Shown here: positions 22,501 through 34,608 of the stretch, in pieces | Layout: each line of letters starts with the position of its first letter | Numbering within the stretch: position 1 is the first letter of the stretch | From: Rhabdornis inornatus | Taxonomy: Eukaryota; Chordata; Aves; Passeriformes; Rhabdornithidae | DNA: 64,000 nucleotides | Reading direction: 5' to 3' | Assembly: GCA_013397075.1 (NCBI GenBank) | Contig: VWZS01000305.1 | Span: 62,001-126,000 of the forward strand | The notes under the pieces: model-generated | The model's input: the letters and a program-made list of their open reading frames with translations, nothing else | Told to the model about the DNA's origin: nothing | The model's database searches: none | Position numbers and translations under genes: made by a program

Positions 22501-25500
22501 CTGATACTAGGAAACTAAAATAATATGGAAATAATTTCACAGTTTTTGCAGGGATCAAAAATACCCATATGTGCGATGCTGAAAATTCATTCCTTGAATT
22601 ATATTCACATCAGGACTGGATGCCTTTGTACATACTCATTTATCCCTAGCAAACTGGGCAGAGGCTAGAGGGAAAGAATGAGGTTGTTTGCCCACTATAA
22701 TAAATTATAGGAGAAAAGAGATATACAGCAGCATTCCTTTTAGCAAGTGAGTTAAAGAGTGCACAGGCTAATGATGAACTACTTCCTATGGAGCCAATAT
22801 CTGAGACTGAAAAAGCAGCCAGTCATTCCTTGGCTCTGCAGCAGTCTTGGAGGCTGTTATACACAAACAGAAGCAGGGAACAAAAATCTCATTTGGGATG
22901 CAGCTAGCCTGAAACAGATACCCATGGTGAGACACTCTTGGATACAAGAGGCAGAAAAAGGCAGCATCATGATGATGAAGATATTTCTATACCTGCCTAT
23001 TAAAGATTTAGAGCAAGAAGAATTTATCAATGTGGAAACGTGGCCCCCTACCTTATTGTCCCAGCAGAGAGGGGTTCTGCCAAACATCTTCCTATGTGTA
23101 GCTATTTAGCACAGTTGCTAAAGCTATCAAGGCTTCTTTGTGTGGTCAAGATTCTTCCCCAGAACCTGGAAGGGTTGGAGTATTGAATTCTTATGGACAT
23201 ATCTCAGTTCTCCTCTTTATTCATCCCTAATTCAAACCCTGCTACAGTCATACCATGCACTCAGAAGCTTCCAATCCATGCAGGCAGGCGGAGGACCACG
23301 GTTAATTGTGGGAGGCAGGTAATGATAACTGTATATATCACCTGCATGCAGGACTTTGGAACCTTGCTGTGGCCAGAATAATCGCAATGAAGGGCAAATC
23401 TGCACTTGTCCACTGCAGCTGTATTTCTGGACTGAAAATATGGAAGAGAAGCTGCTTTTTGAAATCTCACTCAGCTTGGCTAACAGCCCAATTCAGCAGA
23501 CTTGGAAGATTTTCCATCATAATATTTCTCTGAAGGGAGCTGTATGAATAAATGGCAGAATGTATGTTTGGCTCAAGAGATGAGAGTCTAAATTTTGAAG
23601 AATCTTTTCTTGTTTGCTATGGAACAAATCCCAAGATTACTGCTTAGAAGTCCAGGCACCCTGCTGCAATGAGGCCACATCTGAACATCTTGAGTATAGG
23701 GGGCAAGTACTCTCCTGTGTGAATACTTACTAACATTTCTAATCTCAGCTGTACTAATTATTGTGGCAGAAGTTATTTCACAATGGACAAGGCAGATCAC
23801 CCTCCTGATCAGTCCTGGAAGGGGAGAGAGGACCAGGGGATAAATATCACGAAACTGTTCCTTATTTACATGGCAGCCACCTAAGTCTCTGGGCAAGGCT
23901 TCAGTGCTGAGAAAAAGTAGATCATGAAGAGAAATAACCCAATTATCTTGGGTTCTGATAGAAACATGTGGAATGGGCAAGGTAGATTTTTCTGTACCCT
24001 ATCCACTGTATATTTTGCTTCAGTTTGTGCAGTACAAAGTTACCAAGCATCTTGAGCACTACTTGGTTTTTGAAGTAATAGACATTTCTGATATTCCTGA
24101 TCCTGCCTAGCTCAGCCATATTGGTAGCAGTAGATTCAAGATTTTGAGTGGTCAGTTTAATATGTATTCCACACTTCTCATAAGAAGATATTAAGTAGAA
24201 ACTTGTGAACTATGAATTTATGGTGGTTTTATTCTTCCTGGGCAATGGCACTTCCAGGGGCAACAATGCCAATAGCACAGCTCACAAAATAGCAGCTCTG
24301 CAGACAATGCACAAAAATCTAAAGGGTCTAGATATTTAAGATCTACAGATCAAGAGGCATGTAGGATTGTGCCACTCTTCCAGGCCCTGAAAGCACTATC
24401 CCAAAATTTCAGAGCCATGAGACACATACCAGAGGCTCTGAAATCTGAGGAAGAAGGGGAGATTTCTAGGAGATGCCCAAAGAATGGAAGTCCCATGGCT
24501 ATTCCTACTATGTGTTTAGGGGACATCTGCAGCAGAGTTTGCATTTGTCACAGAGCACCCCAAATGCACAGCATCTACGATGATAAAATAGCACCTTTTC
24601 ATGAGTTCTGGGAGACGAAGTTGGTTTTGGCTCTGTGCTGTAAAAACTTGTGATCCTCATGCCTCTCAAAAGTCATAACTGTCTACCTTTGGATGCTGTA
24701 ATGCTCTTCTACAGTTTTAGACTGGCTATGGGTGCTGTTAGAAGGCCCCCTGTGTGAAACTTAATGCTTTTCTAACAGATAGGGATATCAGAATTCTCAA
24801 ATCTGAATATACAGTTTCTACAGACCAACTCAGGAAAATTTGAACTGTTTCCTGCTTCCTGTCTTGTCCATTGTTGGAAGCAGCATTTTAAATCTTAGTT
24901 ATTTTGTAGTGACCAGAGGTAACAATTTGAAATTGCTGTAGCATTATTACTTTTGTTTGCAGATTTCAGATTTCATAGACGTGTTATGAATTGGAGGGTA
25001 TTTAAAATGTTCAGCTTTAAAGACTGATTTTGAGCAAATGTTTTGTGGATGTTTTGGTTTGTGTTTTAAATTACTGATCAGTTGTGATTAATCTGATTAG
25101 TCCTTTGACTGGAAGAGTGTGAATTACCTTCCCCCAGGTATAGCTGCTTGGGAACTGAAAGTGCATTTTATGGACACAACTTCAAAGTCCTCATGATGGG
25201 AGAATAAGTGCCAGCTGAAAAATGAATAAAACTTGTGAAAACAAGAATATGAAGTGTAGAATCACTACAAAAGAGAGTGTGCTTAAATACTGAAGTGAAC
25301 AATCACAAATAGTTTGGAATGGAAAATTTTCTTTGTTTACAGGGAGCACAACATCTCCCACAAAAAAAAATGAGGATGGAGTATTGTTAGCCAAAAGCCA
25401 ATCTGCAGTGGCCTCTCTCTTGTTATTTGTTTAATGATGTACCTTGCAGTCTTCTTTCTCCATTATGTAGTATTAACTTATAATTTTTTTCATCACATTG

Positions 25501-27243
25501 GATATTAACTGAGATTGTACTATTTTCCAGTGATGATGATGACAGTACTGTTCAAGCCTACCACACTGCGAACTAGACCTGGATTTGGAAAGATTCTCTG
25601 TGAGCTGGACATGGAAAACTTCTGGTTTCATCAGTCTGTAAAGGGACATCTTAAAGAGGCCAAACTCTACTCCATATTGATTAGCAAAGACATTACTCCT
25701 GAATGAAAACAAGCGTGAGTAGTTTTGAGAAAAAGTATGGTGGTAGGATCAATATATGAAAGTCTTACATGGAAAATATTTTGACCGTGATCACAGAATT
25801 ATTGGCAGAAAATGTGAAACATAGCAATGAAGCTGGAGGTCTCCAGTATCTCAGAAGAGATTGTTTTGTGCTTGAGAACATGCAAACAAGTCCAGGAAGA
25901 AAGATTCTTGGAATTGAGAGGAAATCATGACACATACAGATTTCTCTGCTGTTTGAATAGAGGTGCCAACTCATTTGAATGCGTATGCTTCCATCCATAT
26001 TTTTATCACTTATTTGCATGCATAGGCACACACTTTCAGCTATGCATCTGTGTTTAAAAACGCACACAAGAGCCATGTATGACTCTGAGCATGTTTTTGT
26101 TAATATATATATATATTATGCCAGCCATCCAAATAGCAATAATATTTCTCCCGCTTGCTCATTCTTGGATGGCTCATTTACATATTTATGCAGCTCCTAT
26201 TTTCTTTGTAAAACAAAAATCTATGAAGTTATCTGCCTAGGCTTTCACAAGGACACAAATCACTATGATTCTGATTTTTTGTTAATTCTATCCACTTCAT
26301 TTTTGCAATTCTAGACATTCCTGACAGTGAGGCTATGGCATCATTCATTTGCTTTCAGCAAAAGCACAATGGCTCCAGAATAAGCTCCTAATTGTGGTCA
26401 GCATTTGTGTCATCACCATTCATAACAAAATAAAAATTTATGAATATCAGCTTTTTTTATATTTAAGTTGTAGAGCTGACTTATTGTACTATCATATTAA
26501 GTTACTTAAGAGAAACAGAAATAGGTTAGAATGAATTTTGGATTGGTTTGATTTGTTTATTAATTTTCTTTGAAACAACAAGCAGGTTACTGCTAAAAAA
26601 AAATAAATGTAACTAATTAAAACAGGCTGCAACTTACAGTCAAAGTACACTCACAGGAGTCACTGGACAATCACAGTCATGCAGTTGTAACCTATGTGCT
26701 CTTTCTATCTGCTTTGTACTCAGCTACACTGTGCTTTATATAGATTGAAAGACCTACAGGGAAAGAGTTATAGCCTGGATTGTGGAACAGCCTATGTGCT
26801 GTGCCTCCAAAAGCAAAATGCATGTTTGTACCAACATCAGATTATGCCAAGAGGTGTAAATCCAGCTCAGCTATCAAAGGAAGGATGAACCCAAAATAGA
26901 AAATAAATTAGTGGCCTAGCATAAATCTTCCCACATCAGCACTAGTACTGGATATAAATTCTCGTGGACAAAAAGGCTTTTCTGGGAAATCCCAGCATTT
27001 GTGCACACACTCCCTAATCTGAAATATTTTGTGGTTTCCTGCATTTTGAAAGAATGCACAGCTGATTGTTGCCCTGTGAACCAAGGATGAGAATTGCTCA
27101 CACCTTTATAGCCCTCTTTAATGGAGGATTTTAGAGAAAGTCAGAGTCACATTAACCCTGAGTGAAAGGATCTCATGCTGCATAGTGATGGAAAAAGGAG
27201 CAGTTATCAGTTATGTAAAGGGAAATTCTGTTTGCATGGAAAC

Positions 27244-27292
27244 CTTTTCTTTCTTTTTCTTTCTTTCTTCTGTCTTTCTTTTCCTTTCCAGT
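27244..27292. repeat. Pyrimidine-rich TTTC microsatellite
   Basis: An imperfect run of TTTC/TTTTC units ends in CTTTCCAG. It is a simple repeat whose end happens to look like a splice acceptor. No exon-like frame follows. Confidence 0.75.
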
Positions 27293-30200
27293 GAGGGCAT
27301 TACTTAGCAAGGCAATAATATCTGCAGCCATGGAAATTTAAAATCTCAGCTAGACGAGGACTTCAGCTTTTCAGATCTAACTTTGAAGCTAGCCCTGCTC
27401 TGAGTAGGGCTTTGGAGCTCCAGACTACATTAAATCATTTTGTGGCTCTTTGATTTCAGACAGATGAAATACTGATATTTGCACTTGGTTTAGTCAACCA
27501 AGACCTCCTTTATAGTCAGGAGAGAAAATCTGGGTGTGGTTCATTTTCATACTGTGCTATCTAGGTCTGACAGATTGCAACACTGACTACAAAAGGTTTA
27601 CCTAGCTCAGGTTTGTGCGCCTACACGGCATTTAGATAAAACCAGCACATATTTTATTTTCAGTGGAGATGTTTGGGCAATGAGGATCCAGAGCTCACAG
27701 GCTGCTTGACTTCAGAGGAACTTGATAGAATGTGGGAACCACAGAAGCCTTCAGCAGATGCTTGGTGAAACCCATATTCTCACCTACGTATGCTGAATAT
27801 TTTTATTCTATATCATGATAGATCCTGAAGGGCTCTGCAATGGTCCTTTTATTGAATGAATTCAACTAAAATTAGTATTTTAATAATTTGTGTGTGCTGG
27901 TGCATCCTTTTGGGAATTCCCAGTTTTATTCCAGTCTTTTTCAAATAAAAGAAGTTTTAGAACAGGGTTCTCATGAAATTTTACTTTTTTTGGAATCTTG
28001 CAGGGCCCAAGTAAGGGTTGAATGCTGAAAACAGGTTTTTGAAGCTCTTTTATTCATATTGAATGAGACTATAACTATGCTAGTCCTGTTGCAGGTCTGC
28101 AAGAAAGGGAACCTGAGAATAAGAAATATTTGCATTGCGATCAATTTGTGAACCTGACTGATAAAGTAATAGCTAGTGTATCAGGATCACCCTGCATTGT
28201 CCTGGTTGAAAAAAAACAGATTTGGAGATATATTTAAGTGCAGTGGAAGAAAAGGTAGAGTGCACCTAACAAATCCCATGCTAAACCTGTAACCTACATC
28301 TGTAAGCTCTGGAAGCTCATATAGAGGGCCTTTCTTACCAATGTGGTTGTGAAAAGTAAAGCTATTTTCTCAGCCAAGGGACACTCTGCCAAGAGGAGTC
28401 AAAGTCCTTTTGCTGCCTTTTCTCCAAACTCTGTTTCTGACTCTGACAAATGGGGACTTGGCTTTTGCCAAAAGAAGGACAGTAACAGGCGTTTTTTATC
28501 AGCACATGGGAGCAAAGCCATTAAGAGTCCTTTTTTTTCTCAGAGGTACCAGTATGTCTCCCAAAACTATACACAGAGTTTTAATTAAGATGTGATGTTT
28601 ACTACCATCTTTCTGAGCTAGAACAGATGTTGCTCTCCAGCAAAAGGCTCTTCCAAGATGACTGGAGAATTCAGTGACATATGGAAATTAATGGGATTTT
28701 TGTGGTCAAATTTATCTCAGCATTGCTTTCTACAAGGAGCTCTTGATTCCTGAGTGCAGTCTTCGGGGCTCTTTCACCACATAAGTCCAATGATATTACT
28801 AAAAGCAATAAAGCAATGACAAAACCATTTCTTTCAAGGTGTTTAGAAACATTAGTGACTATAAATAACAACGGGGTAGTGAAAAAACATCTTCATGCCA
28901 ATAAGTGAACTCTCTTTCTCCTAGATGAAGAGACAGTAACTTGCCCAAAGTGTGGGAACAATCTGGTAGGAGCAGTAGGAATAGTCTTGACTGGTATTTG
29001 AGTGTGGGTGGCTGCCAAGCTGTGCACTTCCCACTGGTGCATGGGCTGAGAGCTCCATGAGAGGTCAAGGCACCAAGTGGTGCAGGGCTCTGTAACCTTT
29101 TCGCCCTATATGGTGAGTCTGCACCAAAAGTGGGCTCAGCCTGGCAGCCTCTGTGTTGGTAGGACCAGTGCCAGCTGTGATCTAAAAGCTGGGGATTGCT
29201 TCTGCCCAGTGCTGATCCCCAGCTCCCCCATCCCAGCTGCCAGTAGGGCTCCCTGGTGTGCATTTGCCCTGGATATGTGGGTTGGGATGTTCCAGAGCAG
29301 AGGAAACATTGGCACGCATGCACAACATACTGTGTACCCATAGCTTGGGAAGCTTGCTAAAATTAGAGAGAATTTGGCCTCTTCTCTGCATTGACTCCAC
29401 ATTGAAGAAGAAAGCGTTTTATGATACTAATAAGAACACAGCTCAGTTCCTTGGTCCTGAAGCAGACAAATGTCAAATATGTACAACTGAAGAAGCACTT
29501 GTTTTGAAGGCAGATCAGCTACAAAAAATGAATTGGCTTTGCTTTTCAGATCCTCCTATGAGTCCCCAGAATACTTGGTGTGGTTTGCAGTTATGCCATC
29601 CTATTTCTGAGCATGTTTTCCTCTCTTTTGTACTGACAAAAAAAAAGTCCTCTTCATCAAGAGAAACAACAGTCTTCATACTCTTCACGTGGGTAAAATC
29701 AAAGGGGGAGTATATGCAGGTATATTTACAGATACGTGCATCTCTGTCACAGGATAAAGAGGGGTTTTGTAAATAGCCTGGTGTTCCTGTATTGACATTT
29801 CCTCTGCAGGCAGCGCTCCAGCTTTGTGCGGGCGCCTGGCACTTGCACACAGCTCTGTTCTGTTATGGAAAGCCAGGCATGCGTGAGCTGATCACTGGAG
29901 ACAGGCAAGGAAAAGGGGGACCTCAGCGAAGATGAGTCAGTTGGGGACAGGGAACACTGCATCTTTTGTGGAGCCGTGTTAAGAGGGAGAGGGAGGCAAG
30001 AGTGATGCTTGCATGGCATCCCCATGGCCCCCCCTCGCTCCCCAAACCCGTGTCAGAAAAAGGCGGAAAAAGGCAGACCTGCTGGAGCACGACAAAACCG
30101 TGCAGCAGAAAAATGAAAGCCTTGGGGGGAAATATAACTCCCATGCATTTGTGGAATATAAGTCCCAGAGAGGAAGAGTGGGGGAAATCACGCCGTTGCT

Positions 30201-31680
30201 GCCATGGAAACCAAATCCTCCCCATCACAGGGAGGAGATGTGCCAAAGTCCTGGGCAGCCTGGCTGCTGCTCACATCATAAGCCAGACCCCCGCATTTCC
30301 CACCTCTCTGCTCTCTCCTAAGACATTAATGGTTTCGAGGCTTTGTGTACAGAAATGAAGGGCTATGGAGCTGCAGCAGTATTCAACCAACTGTCCTGGC
30401 AAGATATATTCAGGTCTTTCTCTGAGAAATGCCAGAGGCTTTATAGTTATTATTTGCCATTACAAGAATATGCTGAGGTTTTTTGCTCCCCCCTTGAATC
30501 AGATTGAAGGGAGGATAAAAAGAGGTTTAGAGGCATCACCTGTGATTCGTGTCTGTCTCCGTGGCTTTTTCCACTCCTGAGGCTGGATGAGAGATACTGC
30601 CTGGAGAATTAATTTTTGAGAGGAGCTCCTGGGTGCCAGTGATCTAGCAGAGGCAAACATGCTTCCTACCCGTGTTATTTCTGCTGCATCCATGTCTGAG
30701 GAAATGAGAGCAGGGTTTTACCAGTGAAGGCAAGGGGGAGTGAGGACCTAGGAAAAGAAAACAAAATAAAAATTGTGATAAGGACTGAGCAGGCCTCTCA
30801 TTATCTTTTCTTGGTCTGTGCCTGTGCCAGACTGCAGGGTATGAAGAGTGATTGCTCTCCAAGCCTGGATATAGAAATAGCTTGCCATTTTACTTTTTTA
30901 AACAGCAGCTGTGCTCATTACAATCTGTGTTCATGGCAGTTTTGTATTCATCAGTTTTCTTATACCAGGGCCAGAGTTGTGTTGCTCAGTGGGTTCCTGC
31001 AGAAAAGAAAAGCAGGTAGTCATATATATACTGCATTATCCTTACACAAGTCTTTTATTTCAGAGAGACCTCTTAAATAGGCTAATCTGCAAATATAAGT
31101 GAAGTAGACCCCATGGCATAAAATGATCATAGTTGAGACTCCTGCTTGGAGGGAATCCTGGTACCTGCTGGGATGACAACAGATGTGCTTGCTAAATTTC
31201 ACAGGAGACAGAAGAACATTCCCTATAATAGGAACCAAAAAGTCAGGTACTGTGCCAGCGGCATAGGAAGTTACTGAAAACTGGGAAAATGCATCAGGGA
31301 GGTATGTCTACCTTATTATTTTATTATTCCCTTTGTATCCTTAGCTAGCTGCTGCTGGAAAGCCTAAGTGCAGATATTCTGGTAGTCCAACACAGTTCCC
31401 TCTGTGAGGAGTAGTCCCATTGAACCAAATAGCACCAGTTATATGTATATTATTGTGAATTACTGGCAGTATTTATAGGATTTTGACTTTATTGAGACTT
31501 ACAGGATTTCTGTGTTGTTGTAGCTCTTTGAATATCAGTGAAGATAAGCCATGTACATTGTGAATGCCAGCATCAACCCTGTCCCTGATTGCTGCTACTG
31601 AAAGTTTCTGCGGGCACACCAGCCAGCTTGCAGTACATGCTGTAAGGCTGCAGCATATTTTGACCATGACTAAAGGGAAG

Positions 31681-31707
31681 AAAAAAAAAAAAAAAAGGGA
31701 AAAAAAA
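31681..31707. repeat. A-rich run (A16 GGG A10)
   Basis: A run of sixteen A, then GGG, then about ten more A. It may be a decayed retroposon tail or a simple repeat; no element body is recognised next to it. Confidence 0.7.
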
Positions 31708-31803
31708 AAGGCATTTCACTGGTCTAATGATCAGCATCTTCTTCAAAGACAGGAGCTAGAAGAATGTTAAGTATTTGTCCTATCTGCATCGTTCTGTGAC
31801 AGG

Positions 31804-31851
31804 AGATTCACCCTCTGTTATGAGCCCAGATTCACCCTCTGTTATGAGCCC
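31804..31851. repeat. Perfect 24-bp tandem duplication
   Basis: The unit AGATTCACCCTCTGTTATGA plus GCCC occurs twice in direct succession at 31804-31827 and 31828-31851 without mismatch. This indicates a recent duplication. Confidence 0.9.
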
Positions 31852-32572
31852 ATTTAGGTTACAGTAGAACTCCTGCATGCCTCACTTCAATGATTTTCAG
31901 TGAAAGGTCAGAAGGAGGGGGGCACTGGTGCAGCTAATTTGGCGATTGTGCAGTACCCACTCTTAGATTCTTGGGGCTTTATTCTATATTAAAAATAAGA
32001 CGAAGTTGTTTACTAGGGGATTACTGAATGGCCTGTGTTCCCATGATACCTAGAGAAGGCTGACAATTATTCTCCCTGGGTTCTCCCTGGAGCTATTTGC
32101 TGGCGGGGAGGAAATTGTTCATGTTTCATTTGTGCTGCCGTTGTTCCAGCTGCCAGAGCAGGAATGTTTGCCTGCCAGCTTGCATTGGTGGCAGCGGCTC
32201 CTCTTCAGACCTGCCATCTGTTAGCGTTATTCCTGATGTCATCTGCGTGGTGGCAGCTCTAGATGGATGTCCCTCTGTGTTAGGCACTGTTTCACTGTGT
32301 CAGGAACAGCAGAGGGGCAAAACAGGAGCAGGTAAGGGACACAAGGGGCTGGAGAGGGACTGTCTGTCCCAATCCTCTTGGTAGGCTGGGAACAGGGCCT
32401 TGAACTACATTTTCCTGTTTCTGGCTCCTCTTGGTTTCTTATTGAAATACCTCCTTAAGTATCCACTGTAAATAGCAGCTGCAGCACAACACAAGGGTCT
32501 GCAAGTCACTGATTTACAAAACAAGGCTTCTTACAAACATCCTCATCCTGAATCCTTGTATGATCTGGACAG

Positions 32573-32575
<3 letters not shown>

Positions 32576-32609
<34 letters not shown>
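32576..32609. repeat. Poly-A tract of 34 bases
   Basis: An uninterrupted run of about 34 A follows GGACAGATT. Its length suggests a retroposon tail or a mononucleotide microsatellite. I could not recognise a retroposed body or clear target-site duplications. Confidence 0.85.
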
Positions 32610-32611
<2 letters not shown>

Positions 32612-32704
32612 AAACACAAGGAGGAATTTTCCCTTAATTTCACTTGTTTTTAGCCGATCTGGATTCTCTGTAACATGGGATCCTCACTGCTCAGGAGAGT
32701 ATTT

Positions 32705-33435
32705 TTTTGTTGACTCATTGGTTCCCGCAACGAACCGTTTCAGGCTGAGTTTAAGCCCCATCGCGCTGAGCCCGTGTTTTAAGAAATTAAGCCCACTCGC
32801 GGCTGGCCAGCCCTTGGCAGCTTGGGCGACTGCGGTCAGAAGCATCCTTGGAGCTCGGCCGTGCTGGAACCCCCTCCCCGGGATAACACCTGTCCTTGCT
32901 CCCCGCAGCCTTTCCCCTTCCCTTTGTCCGGGGAGGCTGCGGGGCTGGATACAGCCCGCAGAGCCTGCAGTGCCGGCGCGGCACCACGCAGCGGCACCGT
33001 CCGCCCGGACACGCGGGGCGGACCGCATCCACCCGGGGACCCGAACCGCGACTGCCCGGGGACCCGAACCGCATCCACCCGGGGACCCGAACCGCATCCA
33101 CCCGGGGGCCCGAACCTCATCCACCCGGGGACCCGAACCGCATCCACCCGGGGACCCGAACCGCGACTGCCCGGAGATCCGAACTGCATCCACCCGGGGA
33201 CCCGAACTGCGCCCACGCGGGGACCCGAACCGCATCTCCCGGGAAGTCGCACCGCGACCTTACGGGAGCAGTCACAGGGCTGCTCTGAGCGGGAGGCAGG
33301 TGCCCCGCTGCCTCAGCTGGGCACGTACCCTACCAAAAAAGAGCATTTCCATGTAACCTCAGCCCCGACATCTCGGGGTTACCCACACATGTCTGTCAAA
33401 CACGAGTGCTTGTGTCACGGGTGTCTCTGAAGGGT
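32705..33435. promoter_or_regulatory. Orphan CpG island with AP-1 and CCAAT motifs
   Basis: A dense CpG, GC-rich segment stands alone in the gene-poor interval, about 17 kb beyond LACC1. At its left edge TGACTCATTGG (32711-32721) combines a consensus AP-1 site with an inverted CCAAT box. At its right edge a consensus donor (GAAGG|GTGAGT) lies at about 33434 on the plus strand. Together they suggest a promoter and first exon of a non-coding transcript on the plus strand. No protein-coding gene can be attached to it. The core is a 23-bp tandem repeat. Confidence 0.45.
33015..33245. repeat. 23-bp GC-rich minisatellite
   Basis: The unit CATCCACCCGGGGACCCGAACCG is repeated about nine times with variants (CGACTGCCCGGGG..., CGCCCACGCGGGG...). 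Because 23 is not a multiple of three, all three frames stay open over long distances and produce Pro/Arg/Gly-rich repeats on both strands, which explains the long open frames here. Each unit carries the palindrome CCCGGG. Confidence 0.9.
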
Positions 33436-34585
33436 GAGTTGGTAACTCAAAACGCCACTAAACCATCCAGGGTTGCATCCAAACACAGCAAGGAGTGTTT
33501 CATCATTTACAGCATTTGGATTGCTAGGAAGTGTTTGTCTGGTTTGGTTTTCCCCTGCTGTCTTGCTTTTGGTTTTGAGATTACATTTGTGCTTCCAGAT
33601 GCTCAAATGATCCAATATTAAAAAGTTCCAAATAATGTTTTTATTTTTATTTTTTTAATGAAACTTAGCAGGAAGATTTTTCAGCTTTAAATTTGTTTGT
33701 ACAGTGTTTTTGTTTGCTATGCTATGAACAATGTTTCTAGCAAATGGCATTACACAGATCAATATCTAAATCATGTCTATTTTCACTTTCTGAAAATAAT
33801 GTTTGTTTCTTTTAACCTGGAAATCTGGATGGTTAATGATTAGCTGTTATGTTTTGAAGCCAATTTAATAAAAGTCTTAAGAATGATATATAAATAAACA
33901 GGCAAAAAAAAGAAACATTTCAAATCCTGTAAAACAGAAATCAGTTTTGCACTTTCCATTAATTCAGTTCCTTCAGTTTTTTACCACACATCATCCCAGT
34001 AGTTCTCCCAGTCCTTATTTGAGCATTGCTGTGGCTGATGTGGGGCTACATAAGAAGATCCACCACAAATCCCAGCCTCCACATCATGCAGACTAGGGAC
34101 ACATGCAGGATGCCACATCTCCTTTCTGAAGGAGACTGAGGTGACAAGAATGACTTCAGGGGTGCTCTACCATCTCACCCTGGTCATGATATGTGAGTCC
34201 TGTTTCAGGAACTAGGAGTCTCCCATATTTACCAGTTTCTGTGTGGCCAGTCTGTCTGCTTTGCCTGGCAGAGCCACTTCCCTCCTTTATCTTTCCCAGC
34301 CCAGAACTGAAATTTCTGTCTTTATGTATCTGTGTGTTTTGGAGGAGTCATTTGGATGTGACTTTTTGCCATTTTAGAGAGCAGGCTTGCTCCTGCAGCC
34401 TGATGCATTTGCTTACCACTAGTGCATTTGGAAACAAAGGAGTCTAGGAGCTTCAAGCAAGACAGAGGGTTTGCCAGCATTTTGGTAATGAAATTGGTTT
34501 CATGTACATACATTTAAAGAAAATACTTCTGTGGTTGACAGCCTGAGGAATGTTTAGTTTTTGTTTGTCAGATGACTTAATATAT

Positions 34586-34608
34586 CACACACACACATGC
34601 ACACACAC
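34586..34608. repeat. Short interrupted CA microsatellite
   Basis: Two CA runs are separated by a TG step (CACACACACACATGCACACACAC). It is a simple repeat only. Confidence 0.8.

Larger units (their letters stand above)
16511..32575. other. Gene-poor interval downstream of LACC1
   Basis: I find no recognisable protein-coding exon in this 16-kb stretch. Open frames are short, lack family resemblance and lack paired splice sites. Items worth noting inside it are an isolated 20-bp exon-like unit at 21009-21028, a pyrimidine-rich TTTC tract at about 27244-27290, A-rich runs at 31681-31707 and a 24-bp tandem duplication at 31804-31851. A consensus donor (GCAG|GTAAGG) at 32332 lies shortly before the second CpG island. 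Confidence 0.6.

Noticed and set aside
27244..27298. Strong-looking splice acceptor (CTTTCCAG)
   Set aside because: It is the end of a TTTC microsatellite, and no open exon with a donor follows.
32556..33430. Overlapping long open frames on both strands at the second CpG island, one starting in the poly-A tract
   Set aside because: They arise from the 23-bp repeat, which stays open in every frame, and from a Lys run encoded by the A tract. There is no recognisable domain.
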